15,202 nucleotides of DNA, from NCBI GenBank assembly GCA_946539635.1, contig CAMNHS010000021.1, positions 1 to 15,202 on the forward strand, given 5' to 3'. The position numbers and the translations under genes are program-made. The stretch is from an uncultured Prevotellaceae bacterium (GTDB taxonomy: Bacteria > Bacteroidota > Bacteroidia > Bacteroidales > Bacteroidaceae). Each line of letters opens with the position of its first letter. The stretch's first letter is position 1. This document shows, in pieces, positions 1 through 6,389 of the stretch. The notes beneath the pieces are model-generated. The model had not been told where the DNA came from. It worked only from the letters and a program-made list of their open reading frames with translations, and searched no databases.

Positions 1-83
1 AGTTGTGACACATCCATCTGCGGACGCTCACATATCTTGGCATACTCAGCCCTCGACGGATATTTTATGTAATTTATCTTCAC
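1..83 (-). CDS. hisD: Histidinol dehydrogenase, N-terminal fragment (3' end outside window)
   Basis: Read on the minus strand, bases 83 to 1 give a GTG-initiated frame of 27 codons, VKINYIKYPSRAEYAKICER followed by PQMDVSQ. From memory this resembles the N-terminus of Bacteroidota histidinol dehydrogenase, including the PSRAE and RPQMDVSQL-like segments. The family oxidises L-histidinol to L-histidine in two NAD-dependent steps, the end of histidine biosynthesis. An in-frame TAA lies a few codons upstream and there is no ATG or TTG between it and the conserved part, so GTG is the only reasonable start. It follows hisG by 35 bases on the same strand, as expected for a his operon. The identification rests on about 27 residues plus this context, because catalytic residues lie outside the window. 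Confidence 0.8.
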   Translation of the reverse strand, partial: MKINYIKYPSRAEYAKICERPQMDVSQ

Positions 84-98
84 CTGAAATTCAGTTTT

Positions 99-121
99 GA
101 ATTATCAATTGTCAATTATCA
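99..121. repeat. Short AT-rich intergenic repeat, family A, copy 1
   Basis: The hisG-hisD gap contains, on the minus strand, the 18-base core AATTGACAATTGATAATT (plus-strand 100-117). The same 18 bases occur at 4685-4702 before the M48 protease gene. The element contains the small palindrome CAATT-GAT-AATTG. In both places it lies between two co-directional genes, just upstream of a GTG start. Confidence 0.6.
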
Positions 122-970
122 AAGAATCATCTTCTCAATCGGCAGCACAAGGATTCCTTCAGCACCTTTTTCCTTCAGCTGTCCTACAATCTCCCAGAAG
201 TGCTTCTGGTCGATTACAGCATGAACGCTGGTCCATCCCTCAGTAGCCAGAGGCAATACTGTTGGCGACTTGATGCCGGGCAGTATGCTGCATATCTCCT
301 TCACCTTTTCTGTTGGAGCATTCATCAGCACATACTTCTTGTCATCAGCCACGAGGACACTCTGTATGCGGAAGAGGAATTCATCGAGAGTAGCCTGCTT
401 CTCAGGTGTCAGTTCTTTGTTACCAATGAGCAGCGCCTCACTCTTCATTACAGTCTCTACCTCACGCAGCTTGTTGCTTACCAATGTAGAACCGGAAGAG
501 ACAATATCGAAGATACCATCAGAGAGTCCTATGCCAGGAGCAATCTCCACACTACCCTGTATCACATGCACCTCGATGTTGATGCCCTGTTCCTGTGCAA
601 ATTTCTTCAGGATGTTAGGGTAGGAGGTAGCAATCTTCTTGCCATCAAACCATCTTACCCCATTATATTCCTCTGCCTCTGGAATAGCAAGCGACAGACG
701 GCACTTAGAGAATCCCAGTCGCTTTACTACATTGGCATCCTTGCCACGCTCTACGAATTCGTTCTCGCCTACGATGCCGATGTCGGCAATGCCGCTGGCA
801 ACGCACTCGGGAATATCGTCATCCCTCATGTAGAGCACCTCGATAGGAAAGTTACTTGACTGTACCAACAGAGTTCTTCTCGCACTGTTGATTTTTATGC
901 CTGTCTCTTTCAGAAGATCCATTGTGTCTTCATACAGGCGACCCTTTGATTGTACTGCAATTCTAAGCAT
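119..970 (-). CDS. hisG: ATP phosphoribosyltransferase, long form
   Basis: This enzyme condenses ATP with PRPP to N1-(5-phosphoribosyl)-ATP, the first committed and feedback-inhibited step of histidine biosynthesis in the cytoplasm. The 283-residue product is the usual size for long-form HisG. It begins MLRIAVQSKGRL, carrying the conserved SKGRL substrate loop. It has the phosphate/PRPP-binding segment GSVEIAPGIGLSDGIFDIVS at about 139-158. The final 70-75 residues form the ACT-like regulatory domain that senses histidine, so this HisG should not need HisZ. ATG is the start, and a TTTG-N20-TAACTTTG promoter lies 60-91 bases upstream. hisD follows 35 bases downstream, so this is probably the first gene of a his operon. 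No frameshift or missing motif was seen. Confidence 0.96.
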   Translation of the reverse strand: MLRIAVQSKGRLYEDTMDLLKETGIKINSARRTLLVQSSNFPIEVLYMRDDDIPECVASGIADIGIVGENEFVERGKDANVVKRLGFSKCRLSLAIPEAEEYNGVRWFDGKKIATSYPNILKKFAQEQGINIEVHVIQGSVEIAPGIGLSDGIFDIVSSGSTLVSNKLREVETVMKSEALLIGNKELTPEKQATLDEFLFRIQSVLVADDKKYVLMNAPTEKVKEICSILPGIKSPTVLPLATEGWTSVHAVIDQKHFWEIVGQLKEKGAEGILVLPIEKMIL

Positions 971-997
971 ATATCTTGTTAATTAAGTTTCAAGTTC

Positions 998-1009
998 TAA
1001 CCTCTAACC
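998..1009 (-). repeat. GGTTA-type intergenic repeat, family B, copy 1
   Basis: The minus-strand hisG leader contains GGTTAGAGGTTA. The same 12 bases recur at 6348-6359 just after the exonuclease gene, inside a longer run of GGTTA units. Each copy lies within about 45 bases upstream of an ATG start. Confidence 0.5.
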
Positions 1010-1029
1010 TTTTTCTTTTTAAAGCGCGG

Positions 1030-1061
1030 CAAAGTTACTAAAAAGTTACGAACAATGCAAA
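1030..1061 (-). promoter_or_regulatory. hisG promoter (Bacteroidota -33/-7 type)
   Basis: On the minus strand TTTG (1058-1061) is followed after exactly 20 bases by TAACTTTG (1030-1037), matching the Bacteroidota TTTG-N19/20-TAnnTTTG consensus. The -7 element is about 60 bases before the hisG ATG. The short leader leaves little room for an attenuator, and no His-rich leader peptide was seen. Confidence 0.8.
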
Positions 1062-1116
1062 GAAAAGCATGAAAAACAACATTTTTTTGAGAAAATACTT
1101 AATATATATTAAGTGT

Positions 1117-1157
1117 AAAAAAACAAGGCCTGCATGTTTACATCCCACACAAGCCCT
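1117..1157 (-). terminator. Rho-independent terminator after the YbjQ-family gene
   Basis: On the minus strand a 12-base arm (1157-1146, AGGGCTTGTGTG) pairs with CATGCAGGCCTT (1136-1125) around a 9-base loop. The stem includes several G-T pairs. It is followed by a run of seven T (1123-1117). It lies about 50 bases past the YbjQ-family stop codon. Confidence 0.7.
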
Positions 1158-1205
1158 ATTATTTAACTCAATAATACAAGTTTCACATGTTTCACAATAC
1201 TCGCC

Positions 1206-1523
1206 TTAAATTACCACCGCAGTGCCGCTGGTAGCAACCATCAGCATAGAGTTATTGGCACCTATTGTCTCATAGTCAATATCGATGCCAACGATAGCAT
1301 TAGCACCCAGCTCTTCAGCTCGATGTATCATCTCTTCCATAGAAGTATCCTTCGCTTCTCGAAGCACTTTCTCATAACTGCCAGAACGTCCGCCTACAAT
1401 GTCGCGAATGCCTGCAAAAAAGTCCTTCACAAAGTTTGCACCGATAATAGTTTCGCCAGTCACCACACCCTTGTATTCACGGATGGTACGACCTTCAATC
1501 TGTGGGGTTGTTGAGAGAATCAT
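1206..1523 (-). CDS. YbjQ/UPF0145 family (DUF74) protein
   Basis: The 105-residue protein matches the YbjQ family, whose members form small cytoplasmic pentameric rings. The biochemical role is not settled, although databases often label them putative heavy-metal-binding. Visible hallmarks are the N-terminal [20 protein letters not shown], the central [20 protein letters not shown], and the C-terminal [17 protein letters not shown] followed by a small hydrophobic strand ending in AVVI. The length is typical and no residue looks out of place. It is monocistronic, with its own promoter about 110-120 bases upstream and a terminator downstream. Metal binding is not supported by any His/Cys cluster here. 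Confidence 0.9.
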   Translation of the reverse strand: MILSTTPQIEGRTIREYKGVVTGETIIGANFVKDFFAGIRDIVGGRSGSYEKVLREAKDTSMEEMIHRAEELGANAIVGIDIDYETIGANNSMLMVATSGTAVVI

Positions 1524-1635
1524 ATGTAAAAAATTGTTTTAAATGAATAATTCCTTCTTACAGGACGTAAAAATAATTCCAAAAGTTACATTTTTTTCCT
1601 TAATGTCGCCACGTCGCTTCTTCAATTTGACACTG

Positions 1636-1643
1636 CAAAGGTA
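1636..1643 (-). promoter_or_regulatory. Probable -7 element for the YbjQ-family gene
   Basis: TACCTTTG on the minus strand fits the TAnnTTTG consensus exactly. No good TTTG lies 19-20 bases upstream, so only half the promoter is convincing. It would give a leader of roughly 105 bases. Confidence 0.5.
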
Positions 1644-1690
1644 AAGAAAAGTGATTGCGGGCTACGAATAATCTTTTTCTTTTTTTTTCT

Positions 1691-1742
1691 TCGGCGGACA
1701 AGATTTTGCGCGTCGGCGGACGCGATGGATTTTGTCCGCCGA
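1691..1742. repeat. Two-tier GC-rich stem-loop
   Basis: TCGGCGGACAA (1691-1701) is a perfect inverted repeat of TTGTCCGCCGA (1732-1742). Nested inside is a second perfect stem, CGCGTC (1709-1714) with GACGCG (1719-1724), around the tetraloop GGCG. The nonamer TCGGCGGAC also occurs twice as a direct repeat. No T-tract follows on either strand: the T-rich run lies 5' of it on the plus strand. It therefore does not look like a normal terminator. Confidence 0.65.
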
Positions 1743-1776
1743 GACATTTTCGCGATACTCCTGTCGTTTCCATTTG

Positions 1777-1784
1777 CAAAGGTA
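1777..1784 (-). promoter_or_regulatory. Possible second -7 element (TACCTTTG)
   Basis: This is a consensus TAnnTTTG on the minus strand, 141 bases upstream of the similar motif at 1636-1643 and with the same two following bases (CA). No matching TTTG is visible at -33. If active, transcription would start near 1770 and read straight through the stem-loop at 1691-1742. Confidence 0.3.
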
Positions 1785-1799
1785 AGACAATGAGTTAAA

Positions 1800-1842
1800 A
1801 GTTAATGGCGCAGGATGTTTTTTCATCTTGCGCCATTTAACT
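1800..1842 (-). terminator. Likely terminator stem-loop of the arabinofuranosidase gene
   Basis: TGGCGCAGGATG (1806-1817) pairs with CATCTTGCGCCA (1824-1835) through 12 bp with one G-T pair, around a T6 loop. Outer AGTTAA/TTAACT arms extend the stem past one bulged base. On the minus strand it lies about 70 bases past the arabinofuranosidase stop and is followed by TTAACTTTTAAC, which is T-rich but not a perfect T-run. Confidence 0.6.
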
Positions 1843-1913
1843 ACCAGGCTATTCTTGCAGTCGGGCATACAAACCCTTTGTGCAAGCGGACAAGCCGAAC
1901 GAAGTATTGTTTC

Positions 1914-3896
1914 TTACTTTATCACATACACTGCGAATGACTTTGCTGGGATGTCAGCATTGAGGGTTGTGCCATCGAGGGTTACCAAGCCTTCCTGTGG
2001 CTTTATCTTCTCTGGATTCTTGATGGAATTCTCTGCTACTGGGTCGTCACTTGACAGTGAGATTACCTTCACATTCTTACTAACTCCCTTGAGACCCTTC
2101 AGCTCAACCATTATCTGCTGTGTCTGGTCGCTGACATTTGCCACCTTTATATATATGGCCTTCTCTTTCTTGTCAACAACAGCTGATGCAGAGAGGCCGT
2201 TCTGGTCTTCATCTCCTGCAATAGGCTTGCCATCCATTGTCATAGGAAGTACGTTGGTACCTTTGTAGAGGCTATAGAGCTGCTGTACGTAATAAGAGCA
2301 GGTCTTGAAAGAATTGAGGTTGTCATACCATATAGCATCTGGTCTCCACTGCCATCCCTCTACATGTGCGAAGAGTGGGGCATAGGTAGCCATGTGGACG
2401 ATGTCGCAGTTGCGTTCGTAGCCTGTCATAAACGCTGCCTCCATAAGGGCTGCATTGAAGTGATTCCACTTCTTACCCTTTCCGTGACACGCATACTCTC
2501 CAGCAAAAATCTTTGGACCCTTGCGGTCATAGTTGTCATAGCGATGACGATTGACCTTATCCAGGAACCAATCTTCATTACGATAGAAGTGCTCATCATA
2601 CAAGTCAACCTTCAACTCCTTCATCTTTGGCTGAAGAAGGTCGAACTTCCAACCCTCAGAATCAGGACCTGTGGTGCCGATATACTTGATTTCCGGGTGC
2701 TTTTTCTTTAAAACATCAAGGAATTTCTTCAGACGCTCTGTGAAGACAGGATTGTCTTTGTAGTCCCACTGCTCGTTACCAATACCCATGAATTTCAGGT
2801 TGAATGGTGCTGGGTGTCCCATATCAGCACGTACCTTTCCCCACTTGGTATCAGGAGCGCCATTAGCGAACTCTATAAGGTCGAGGGCATCCTGAATGTA
2901 TGGATCCAAATCTTCGAGAGCAACTGTTTCCTTGCCTTTATCTACTGCATTCTGGAACTGGCATCCTAATCCGCAAGAAAGGACAGGAAGGGCGTCACAT
3001 CCGAAGTCTTCACACAACTGGAAGAATTCGAAGAAACCCAATCCGTAGCTCTGGAAGTAGTTAGGGAAATAGCGGCTTGTGAAGGTGTAGTGCCAACGGT
3101 TTTCGTTGAGAGGGCGATTCTCAACTGGTCCTACAGTATTCTTCCACTGGTAGCGAGTTGCAAGGTCTGTACCCTCTACGATACATCCGCCAGGGAAGCG
3201 GAATACTCCCGGCTTCAGGTCAGCAAGGGCCTGTGCCAAATCCTGACGCATACCATTCTCACGATTCTTCCATGTCTTTACAGGGAAGAGAGATATATGC
3301 TCAACATCAGTTGTTGTCTTGCTGTCGCCCCAAACGCGGACGTGAGCCTTGGCATAGGTGCGCTTTGGCTTGATAATGGCTGTGTATTTCTTCCATTCAC
3401 TGCCGCTGACCTCCACACTGCCGCTGCCCAGTTTCTGGTCGTCACTCATAGTGGCATTGTTTACGATGTCGATGTACAACTTGGAAGTACCGCCATTTGG
3501 CACACGAGCCCAAACAGAGAAACGGTATTCCTCGCCACCCTTTACACCAATGCCAAAGAAACCATGGTTCTCAATCATAGTATGCTTGTCACTGTGTCCA
3601 GAAGGTGCCAGACGAACGTAATGAGGGTTCTTGTCAAAAGGACCATCATCCTTCAGGGAAACCTTACCTGAGATGTCCCAGCCAGCAAAGGCGTTAGGAT
3701 ACTCGAAAGAGCGGTTCATAATCAATTCAGCATAAAGACCGCCATCTGCTGCATAGTTGATGTCTTCAAAGAAAATACCATACATGGTGCTTTGTACTGG
3801 AGCACCTGGTTTTGAGACATTTACCTTCATTTTGTTTATAGCGCCAACATTCAATGCTGCTGCTAAAAGAAAAGAAGAAAGGATTAGTTTTTTCAT
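1914..3896 (-). CDS. Secreted alpha-L-arabinofuranosidase, GH51
   Basis: This enzyme is predicted to release terminal alpha-L-arabinofuranosyl residues from arabinan or arabinoxylan side chains. The 660-residue protein starts with a signal peptide (MKKLILSSFLLAAALNVGA, cleavage near residue 19) and has no lipobox, so it is probably periplasmic. Residues about 70-205 form a carbohydrate-binding-like beta-sandwich inserted after the first strand (MYGIFFEDINYAADGGLYAE). The (beta/alpha)8 catalytic domain follows. The predicted acid/base is E375 in GIGNEQW and the predicted nucleophile is E467 in FAGEYACH. A C-terminal beta-sandwich (about 540-660) closes the protein, as in the family. It is transcribed alone from a promoter about 60 bases upstream. 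No SusC/SusD or other glycoside hydrolase lies nearby, so it is not part of a visible polysaccharide utilisation locus. The exact substrate cannot be told. Confidence 0.92.
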   Translation of the reverse strand: MKKLILSSFLLAAALNVGAINKMKVNVSKPGAPVQSTMYGIFFEDINYAADGGLYAELIMNRSFEYPNAFAGWDISGKVSLKDDGPFDKNPHYVRLAPSGHSDKHTMIENHGFFGIGVKGGEEYRFSVWARVPNGGTSKLYIDIVNNATMSDDQKLGSGSVEVSGSEWKKYTAIIKPKRTYAKAHVRVWGDSKTTTDVEHISLFPVKTWKNRENGMRQDLAQALADLKPGVFRFPGGCIVEGTDLATRYQWKNTVGPVENRPLNENRWHYTFTSRYFPNYFQSYGLGFFEFFQLCEDFGCDALPVLSCGLGCQFQNAVDKGKETVALEDLDPYIQDALDLIEFANGAPDTKWGKVRADMGHPAPFNLKFMGIGNEQWDYKDNPVFTERLKKFLDVLKKKHPEIKYIGTTGPDSEGWKFDLLQPKMKELKVDLYDEHFYRNEDWFLDKVNRHRYDNYDRKGPKIFAGEYACHGKGKKWNHFNAALMEAAFMTGYERNCDIVHMATYAPLFAHVEGWQWRPDAIWYDNLNSFKTCSYYVQQLYSLYKGTNVLPMTMDGKPIAGDEDQNGLSASAVVDKKEKAIYIKVANVSDQTQQIMVELKGLKGVSKNVKVISLSSDDPVAENSIKNPEKIKPQEGLVTLDGTTLNADIPAKSFAVYVIK

Positions 3897-3952
3897 CTTT
3901 AAAAATATAAATATTTAAATGGTTAAGTTTTGTAGATACAAAATTATCGTTG

Positions 3953-3984
3953 CAAAAATAGTGTTTTTCTTGTAAATAGACAAG
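3953..3984 (-). promoter_or_regulatory. Arabinofuranosidase promoter with overlapping palindrome
   Basis: On the minus strand CTTG (3984-3981) is followed after 20 bases by TATTTTTG (3960-3953), a good Bacteroidota promoter. CTTGT-CTATTT-ACAAG (3984-3969) is an inverted repeat that covers the -33 element and part of the spacer, a plausible operator position. A second TAATTTTG lies slightly downstream without a -33 partner. Confidence 0.6.
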
Positions 3985-4032
3985 TTTTTTGTCGTTTTTC
4001 ACTTTATTTAATATAATCAGAAGAACAGTAAG

Positions 4033-4063
4033 TATGAAAATTGGCATAAATGTTGTATATTTG
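4033..4063 (+). promoter_or_regulatory. Probable lemA promoter
   Basis: TATATTTG (4056-4063) fits the TAnnTTTG -7 consensus. TATG (4033-4036) lies 19 bases upstream as a weak -33. It is 55 bases before the lemA ATG and faces away from the arabinofuranosidase promoter. Confidence 0.55.
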
Positions 4064-4118
4064 CACAATGATAAAAAATGAAAGAATGAAAAAATGAACA
4101 ATTTAAAATAAAAAGATT

Positions 4119-4682
4119 ATGTCAACATTAGTTATTATTCTTATTGTCGTTGCAGTGATTGTCTTATGGTTGATAGGAGCATACAACTCTTTGGTAAGAC
4201 TTCGCAACAATCGTGAAAATGCTTTTGCTAACATTGATGTTCAGCTTCAGCAGCGTTATGATCTTGTTCCCCAGTTGGTGAACACAGTAAAGGGCTATGC
4301 TGCTCATGAGAAGGAACTCTTGGAGCGCATTACAGCAGCTCGTAGTGCTTGCATGAGTGCACAGAGTGTAAATGACAAAGTGGCAGCTGATAACCTGTTA
4401 ACAAGTGCTTTGGCTGGTTTGAAGGTCAGCGTGGAGAATTATCCTGACCTGAAGGCTAATCAGAACTTCCTGCAGCTGCAGAGTGAGTTGGCAGACATAG
4501 AGAACAAACTCGCTGCTGTACGTCGCTTCTTTAACAGTGCTACAAAGGAACTGAACAATTCTGTGCAGTCATTCCCTAACAATCTGATTGCTAATATGTT
4601 CGGATTCCATAAAGAACCTATGTTCGAGGTGGCACCAGAGCAGCGTGCTGCTATAGAGAAGGCACCAGAGGTGAAGTTTTAA
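4119..4682 (+). CDS. lemA: LemA family membrane protein
   Basis: LemA proteins have one N-terminal membrane helix and a helical-bundle domain. Their molecular role is not established, although they often sit beside M48 proteases or TPM-domain proteins. The 187-residue product has a membrane segment at about 3-22 (VIILIVVAVIVLWLIGAY). Family signatures follow: NNRENAFANIDVQLQQRYDL and VPQLVNTVKGYAAHEKELLE at 31-70, and AVRRFFNSATKELNNSVQSF near 133-152, with the FGFHKEPMFE end motif at 161-170. Length and order are typical, and the start is an ATG preceded by A-rich sequence with no Shine-Dalgarno. It is first in a co-directional run, 32 bases before the M48 protease, the usual lemA-htpX pairing. 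Confidence 0.95.
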   Translation: MSTLVIILIVVAVIVLWLIGAYNSLVRLRNNRENAFANIDVQLQQRYDLVPQLVNTVKGYAAHEKELLERITAARSACMSAQSVNDKVAADNLLTSALAGLKVSVENYPDLKANQNFLQLQSELADIENKLAAVRRFFNSATKELNNSVQSFPNNLIANMFGFHKEPMFEVAPEQRAAIEKAPEVKF

Positions 4683-4684
4683 TT

Positions 4685-4711
4685 AATTGACAATTGATAA
4701 TTGACAATTAA
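4685..4711. repeat. Short AT-rich intergenic repeat, family A, copy 2
   Basis: The lemA-protease gap is almost entirely made of alternating TTGACAATT/TTGATAATT units. The 18-base core AATTGACAATTGATAATT (4685-4702) is identical to the copy at 100-117. The element ends only four bases before the GTG start of the protease gene, so it occupies the translation initiation region. Confidence 0.6.
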
Positions 4712-4714
4712 AGC

Positions 4715-5710
4715 GTGAAATACGTTGGAATACAAACTCAGATAGACAGGAACAATAGGTTGAGTTTCCTATTGCTCCTGCTCTTTCCGTGCATCTTGTT
4801 GGGCATGGTGTATGTGTTTTTAGCAATCGTGAATTATCTTAATGGCGGTTACTATAACAACGCAGGTGAATGGGTTAATGAAGTATCGTGGCAGGAGGTG
4901 AATATGTATTTCCTCAGTGCCCTCCCTTGGGTCATCATTGGCGTGGGAATATGGTTTGCCATAGCTTATTTTGCCAACACCTCTATGATAGCCCACGCTA
5001 CCAATGCACGTCCTTTGGAACGTCGTGAGAATCCACGAGTGTATAATATCGTCGAGAATCTCTGCATGACATGTGGTATGGATATGCCACAGATAAATGT
5101 AGTAAATGACGATATGCTGAACGCCTTTGCTTCTGGCATCAACAAGAAGACATATACAGTAACTGTTACAACGGGATTGCTGAATATTCTGAATGATGAA
5201 GAACTGGCAGGAGTAATAGGCCATGAGCTGACACACATACGTAATAGAGACACACGACTGCTGATTACCTCTATCATCTTTGTGGGAATAGTATCTACAA
5301 TAATGAGTATGGTGATGCGAATGATGTTCAATCATATTATGTTCAGTGGAGGTAACAGGGACAGACGCAATAATGGTGCTGGAACAATAGTGATAATGCT
5401 TGTGGGCCTTGTATGTAGCGCCATAGCATATTTATTTACATTGCTTACCCGTTTTGCTATAAGCCGTAAAAGGGAGTATATGGCAGATGCAGGTGGTGCG
5501 GAGTTGTGTGGTAACCCGTTGGCTCTGGCGTCAGCACTGAAAAAGATTAGCGGCGCTCCTGGATTGCAGAATGTAGAACGTGAAGATGTGGCACAGCTGT
5601 TTATCATTAAGCCACACGCTTTCAGTGGTGGCCTTCAGGGATTCTTTAACAGCATGTTTGCTACTCACCCTGAGACATCAAAACGTATTCAAATATTAGA
5701 GCAATTCTAA
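4715..5710 (+). CDS. M48 family membrane zinc metalloprotease (HtpX-like)
   Basis: M48 proteases such as HtpX degrade damaged or misfolded membrane proteins, with the active site on the cytoplasmic face. The 331-residue protein has four hydrophobic segments (about 17-41, 66-86, 184-204 and 222-243). The zinc motif HELTH at 170-174 (H170, E171, H174) lies between the second and third. The third ligand is E254 in KREYMADAGG. The family's C-terminal ATHPETSKRI is at 316-325. All catalytic residues are present and the length fits. The start is GTG immediately after a short repeat element, and no upstream ATG is available in the 32-base gap. It is probably translated from the lemA transcript. HtpX is the closest name, but the N-terminus is longer and more divergent than in E. 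coli HtpX, so I leave the symbol open. Confidence 0.93.
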   Translation: MKYVGIQTQIDRNNRLSFLLLLLFPCILLGMVYVFLAIVNYLNGGYYNNAGEWVNEVSWQEVNMYFLSALPWVIIGVGIWFAIAYFANTSMIAHATNARPLERRENPRVYNIVENLCMTCGMDMPQINVVNDDMLNAFASGINKKTYTVTVTTGLLNILNDEELAGVIGHELTHIRNRDTRLLITSIIFVGIVSTIMSMVMRMMFNHIMFSGGNRDRRNNGAGTIVIMLVGLVCSAIAYLFTLLTRFAISRKREYMADAGGAELCGNPLALASALKKISGAPGLQNVEREDVAQLFIIKPHAFSGGLQGFFNSMFATHPETSKRIQILEQF

Positions 5711-6346
5711 TTGAAGAAGTTATATTCAAAATACGATAAGACAAAGATAAAAGACCTTCCGAGGGTACTCTTTCAAGGGCGTATCGTGGTGATTCTTACT
5801 GAGACGGAGGCTAATAAAGCTGTCAAATATCTTATGACGGCTGGAATATTGGGCTTTGACACGGAGACACGTCCAAGTTTTACGAAGGGACATCAGAATA
5901 AAGTGTCATTGTTACAGGTTAGCACTCGAGATACCTGTTTTCTGTTCCGCCTGAACAGATTTGGCCTCTGTCCTGCCATCAAAAAGCTCCTTGAGACAAA
6001 AAAGGTGAAGAAGATAGGACTCTCTTGGGATGATGATGTGCGTTCGCTGAAGGCACTGGGAAATTTTAAATCCCAAGGTTTTTTTGAATTGCAGGATCAC
6101 ATGCAAGAGTTGGGTGTTGAAGATACCAGCCTTGCAAAACTATATGCCAACATCTTTGGGCAACGAATATCTAAGCGCGAGCAATTGTCCAATTGGGAGG
6201 CTGATGTGCTTAGTGCAAAACAGCAAAATTACGCTGCTACTGATGCATGGGCATGTATCATGCTTTATGAGGAGTATATGAGATTGAAGGAGACTCAAGA
6301 ATATGTTCTTGAGAAGGTTAACGATGACGTTAACGATAATGATTAA
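5711..6346 (+). CDS. DEDDy-type 3'-5' exonuclease domain protein
   Basis: This is a predicted 3'-5' exonuclease of the DnaQ-like fold, of the WRN/RNase D type. In the 211-residue protein the first metal ligands are D50 and E52 (GFDTETRPSF). The second motif, GLSWDDDVRSL, contributes an Asp at 107-109. The third is Y174-x3-D178 (NYAATDAWAC), placing it in the DEDDy class. There is no HRDC domain, so it is not a full RNase D, and whether it acts on RNA or DNA is unknown. The frame begins with TTG directly abutting the previous stop. The next Met is residue 42, which would remove the first beta-strand, so TTG is preferred. The C-terminus VNDDVNDND comes from a 12-base tandem repeat. It is likely co-transcribed with its neighbours. 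Confidence 0.88.
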   Translation: MKKLYSKYDKTKIKDLPRVLFQGRIVVILTETEANKAVKYLMTAGILGFDTETRPSFTKGHQNKVSLLQVSTRDTCFLFRLNRFGLCPAIKKLLETKKVKKIGLSWDDDVRSLKALGNFKSQGFFELQDHMQELGVEDTSLAKLYANIFGQRISKREQLSNWEADVLSAKQQNYAATDAWACIMLYEEYMRLKETQEYVLEKVNDDVNDND

Positions 6347-6373
6347 GGGTTAGAGGTTAAGGGTTAAAGGTTA
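6346..6373. repeat. GGTTA-type repeat run, family B, copy 2
   Basis: Directly after the exonuclease stop the sequence consists of four GGTTA units separated by 1-3 bases. It contains GGTTAGAGGTTA (6348-6359), identical to the element before hisG. The 3' end of the exonuclease gene itself contains a related tandem GTTAACGAT (from about 6318), so the repeat-like sequence straddles the stop codon. Confidence 0.5.
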
Positions 6374-6389
6374 TTGAAAAATAAAAGAG

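Larger units (their letters stand above)
1524..1913. other. 390-base gap between the YbjQ-family and arabinofuranosidase genes
   Basis: I find no convincing gene here. A 68-codon minus-strand frame (1662-1868) runs through the hairpins and polypurine tract and has no protein-like features. The gap holds the terminator-like stem-loop after the arabinofuranosidase (1800-1842), two TACCTTTGCA motifs on the minus strand (around 1636-1643 and 1777-1784), a two-tier GC-rich stem-loop (1691-1742) and a T-rich tract on the plus strand (1673-1690). The sequence AATAATTCC is directly repeated at 1546-1554 and 1572-1580. Confidence 0.6.

Noticed and set aside
200..859. 219-codon plus-strand frame opposite hisG
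   Set aside because: It is an antisense shadow of an intact conserved gene, with no start context or promoter.
971..1029. His-dependent attenuator before hisG
   Set aside because: The leader is only about 50 bases, with no small frame carrying consecutive His codons and no hairpin pair.
1691..1742. The nested stem-loop as an intrinsic terminator
   Set aside because: The T-rich tract is on the 5' side on the plus strand, so neither strand has a hairpin followed by a T-run.
1662..1868. 68-codon minus-strand frame in the large gap, rich in Lys/Arg
   Set aside because: It runs through two hairpins and a polypurine tract, has no domain-like sequence, and its basic character comes from A-rich DNA.
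1828..2268. 146-codon plus-strand frame overlapping the end of the arabinofuranosidase gene
   Set aside because: It is mostly antisense to the conserved C-terminal domain and its product has no recognisable features.
3766..4101. 111-codon minus-strand frame across the divergent promoter region
   Set aside because: It overlaps the arabinofuranosidase start in another frame and covers both promoters. The Phe-rich product reflects AT-rich intergenic DNA.
4685..4711. Repeated TTGACAATT/TTGATAATT units as a CRISPR array or replication iterons
   Set aside because: Only a few 9-base units fill a 27-base gap with no spacers. There is no dnaA or rep gene and no DnaA-box-like sequence nearby.
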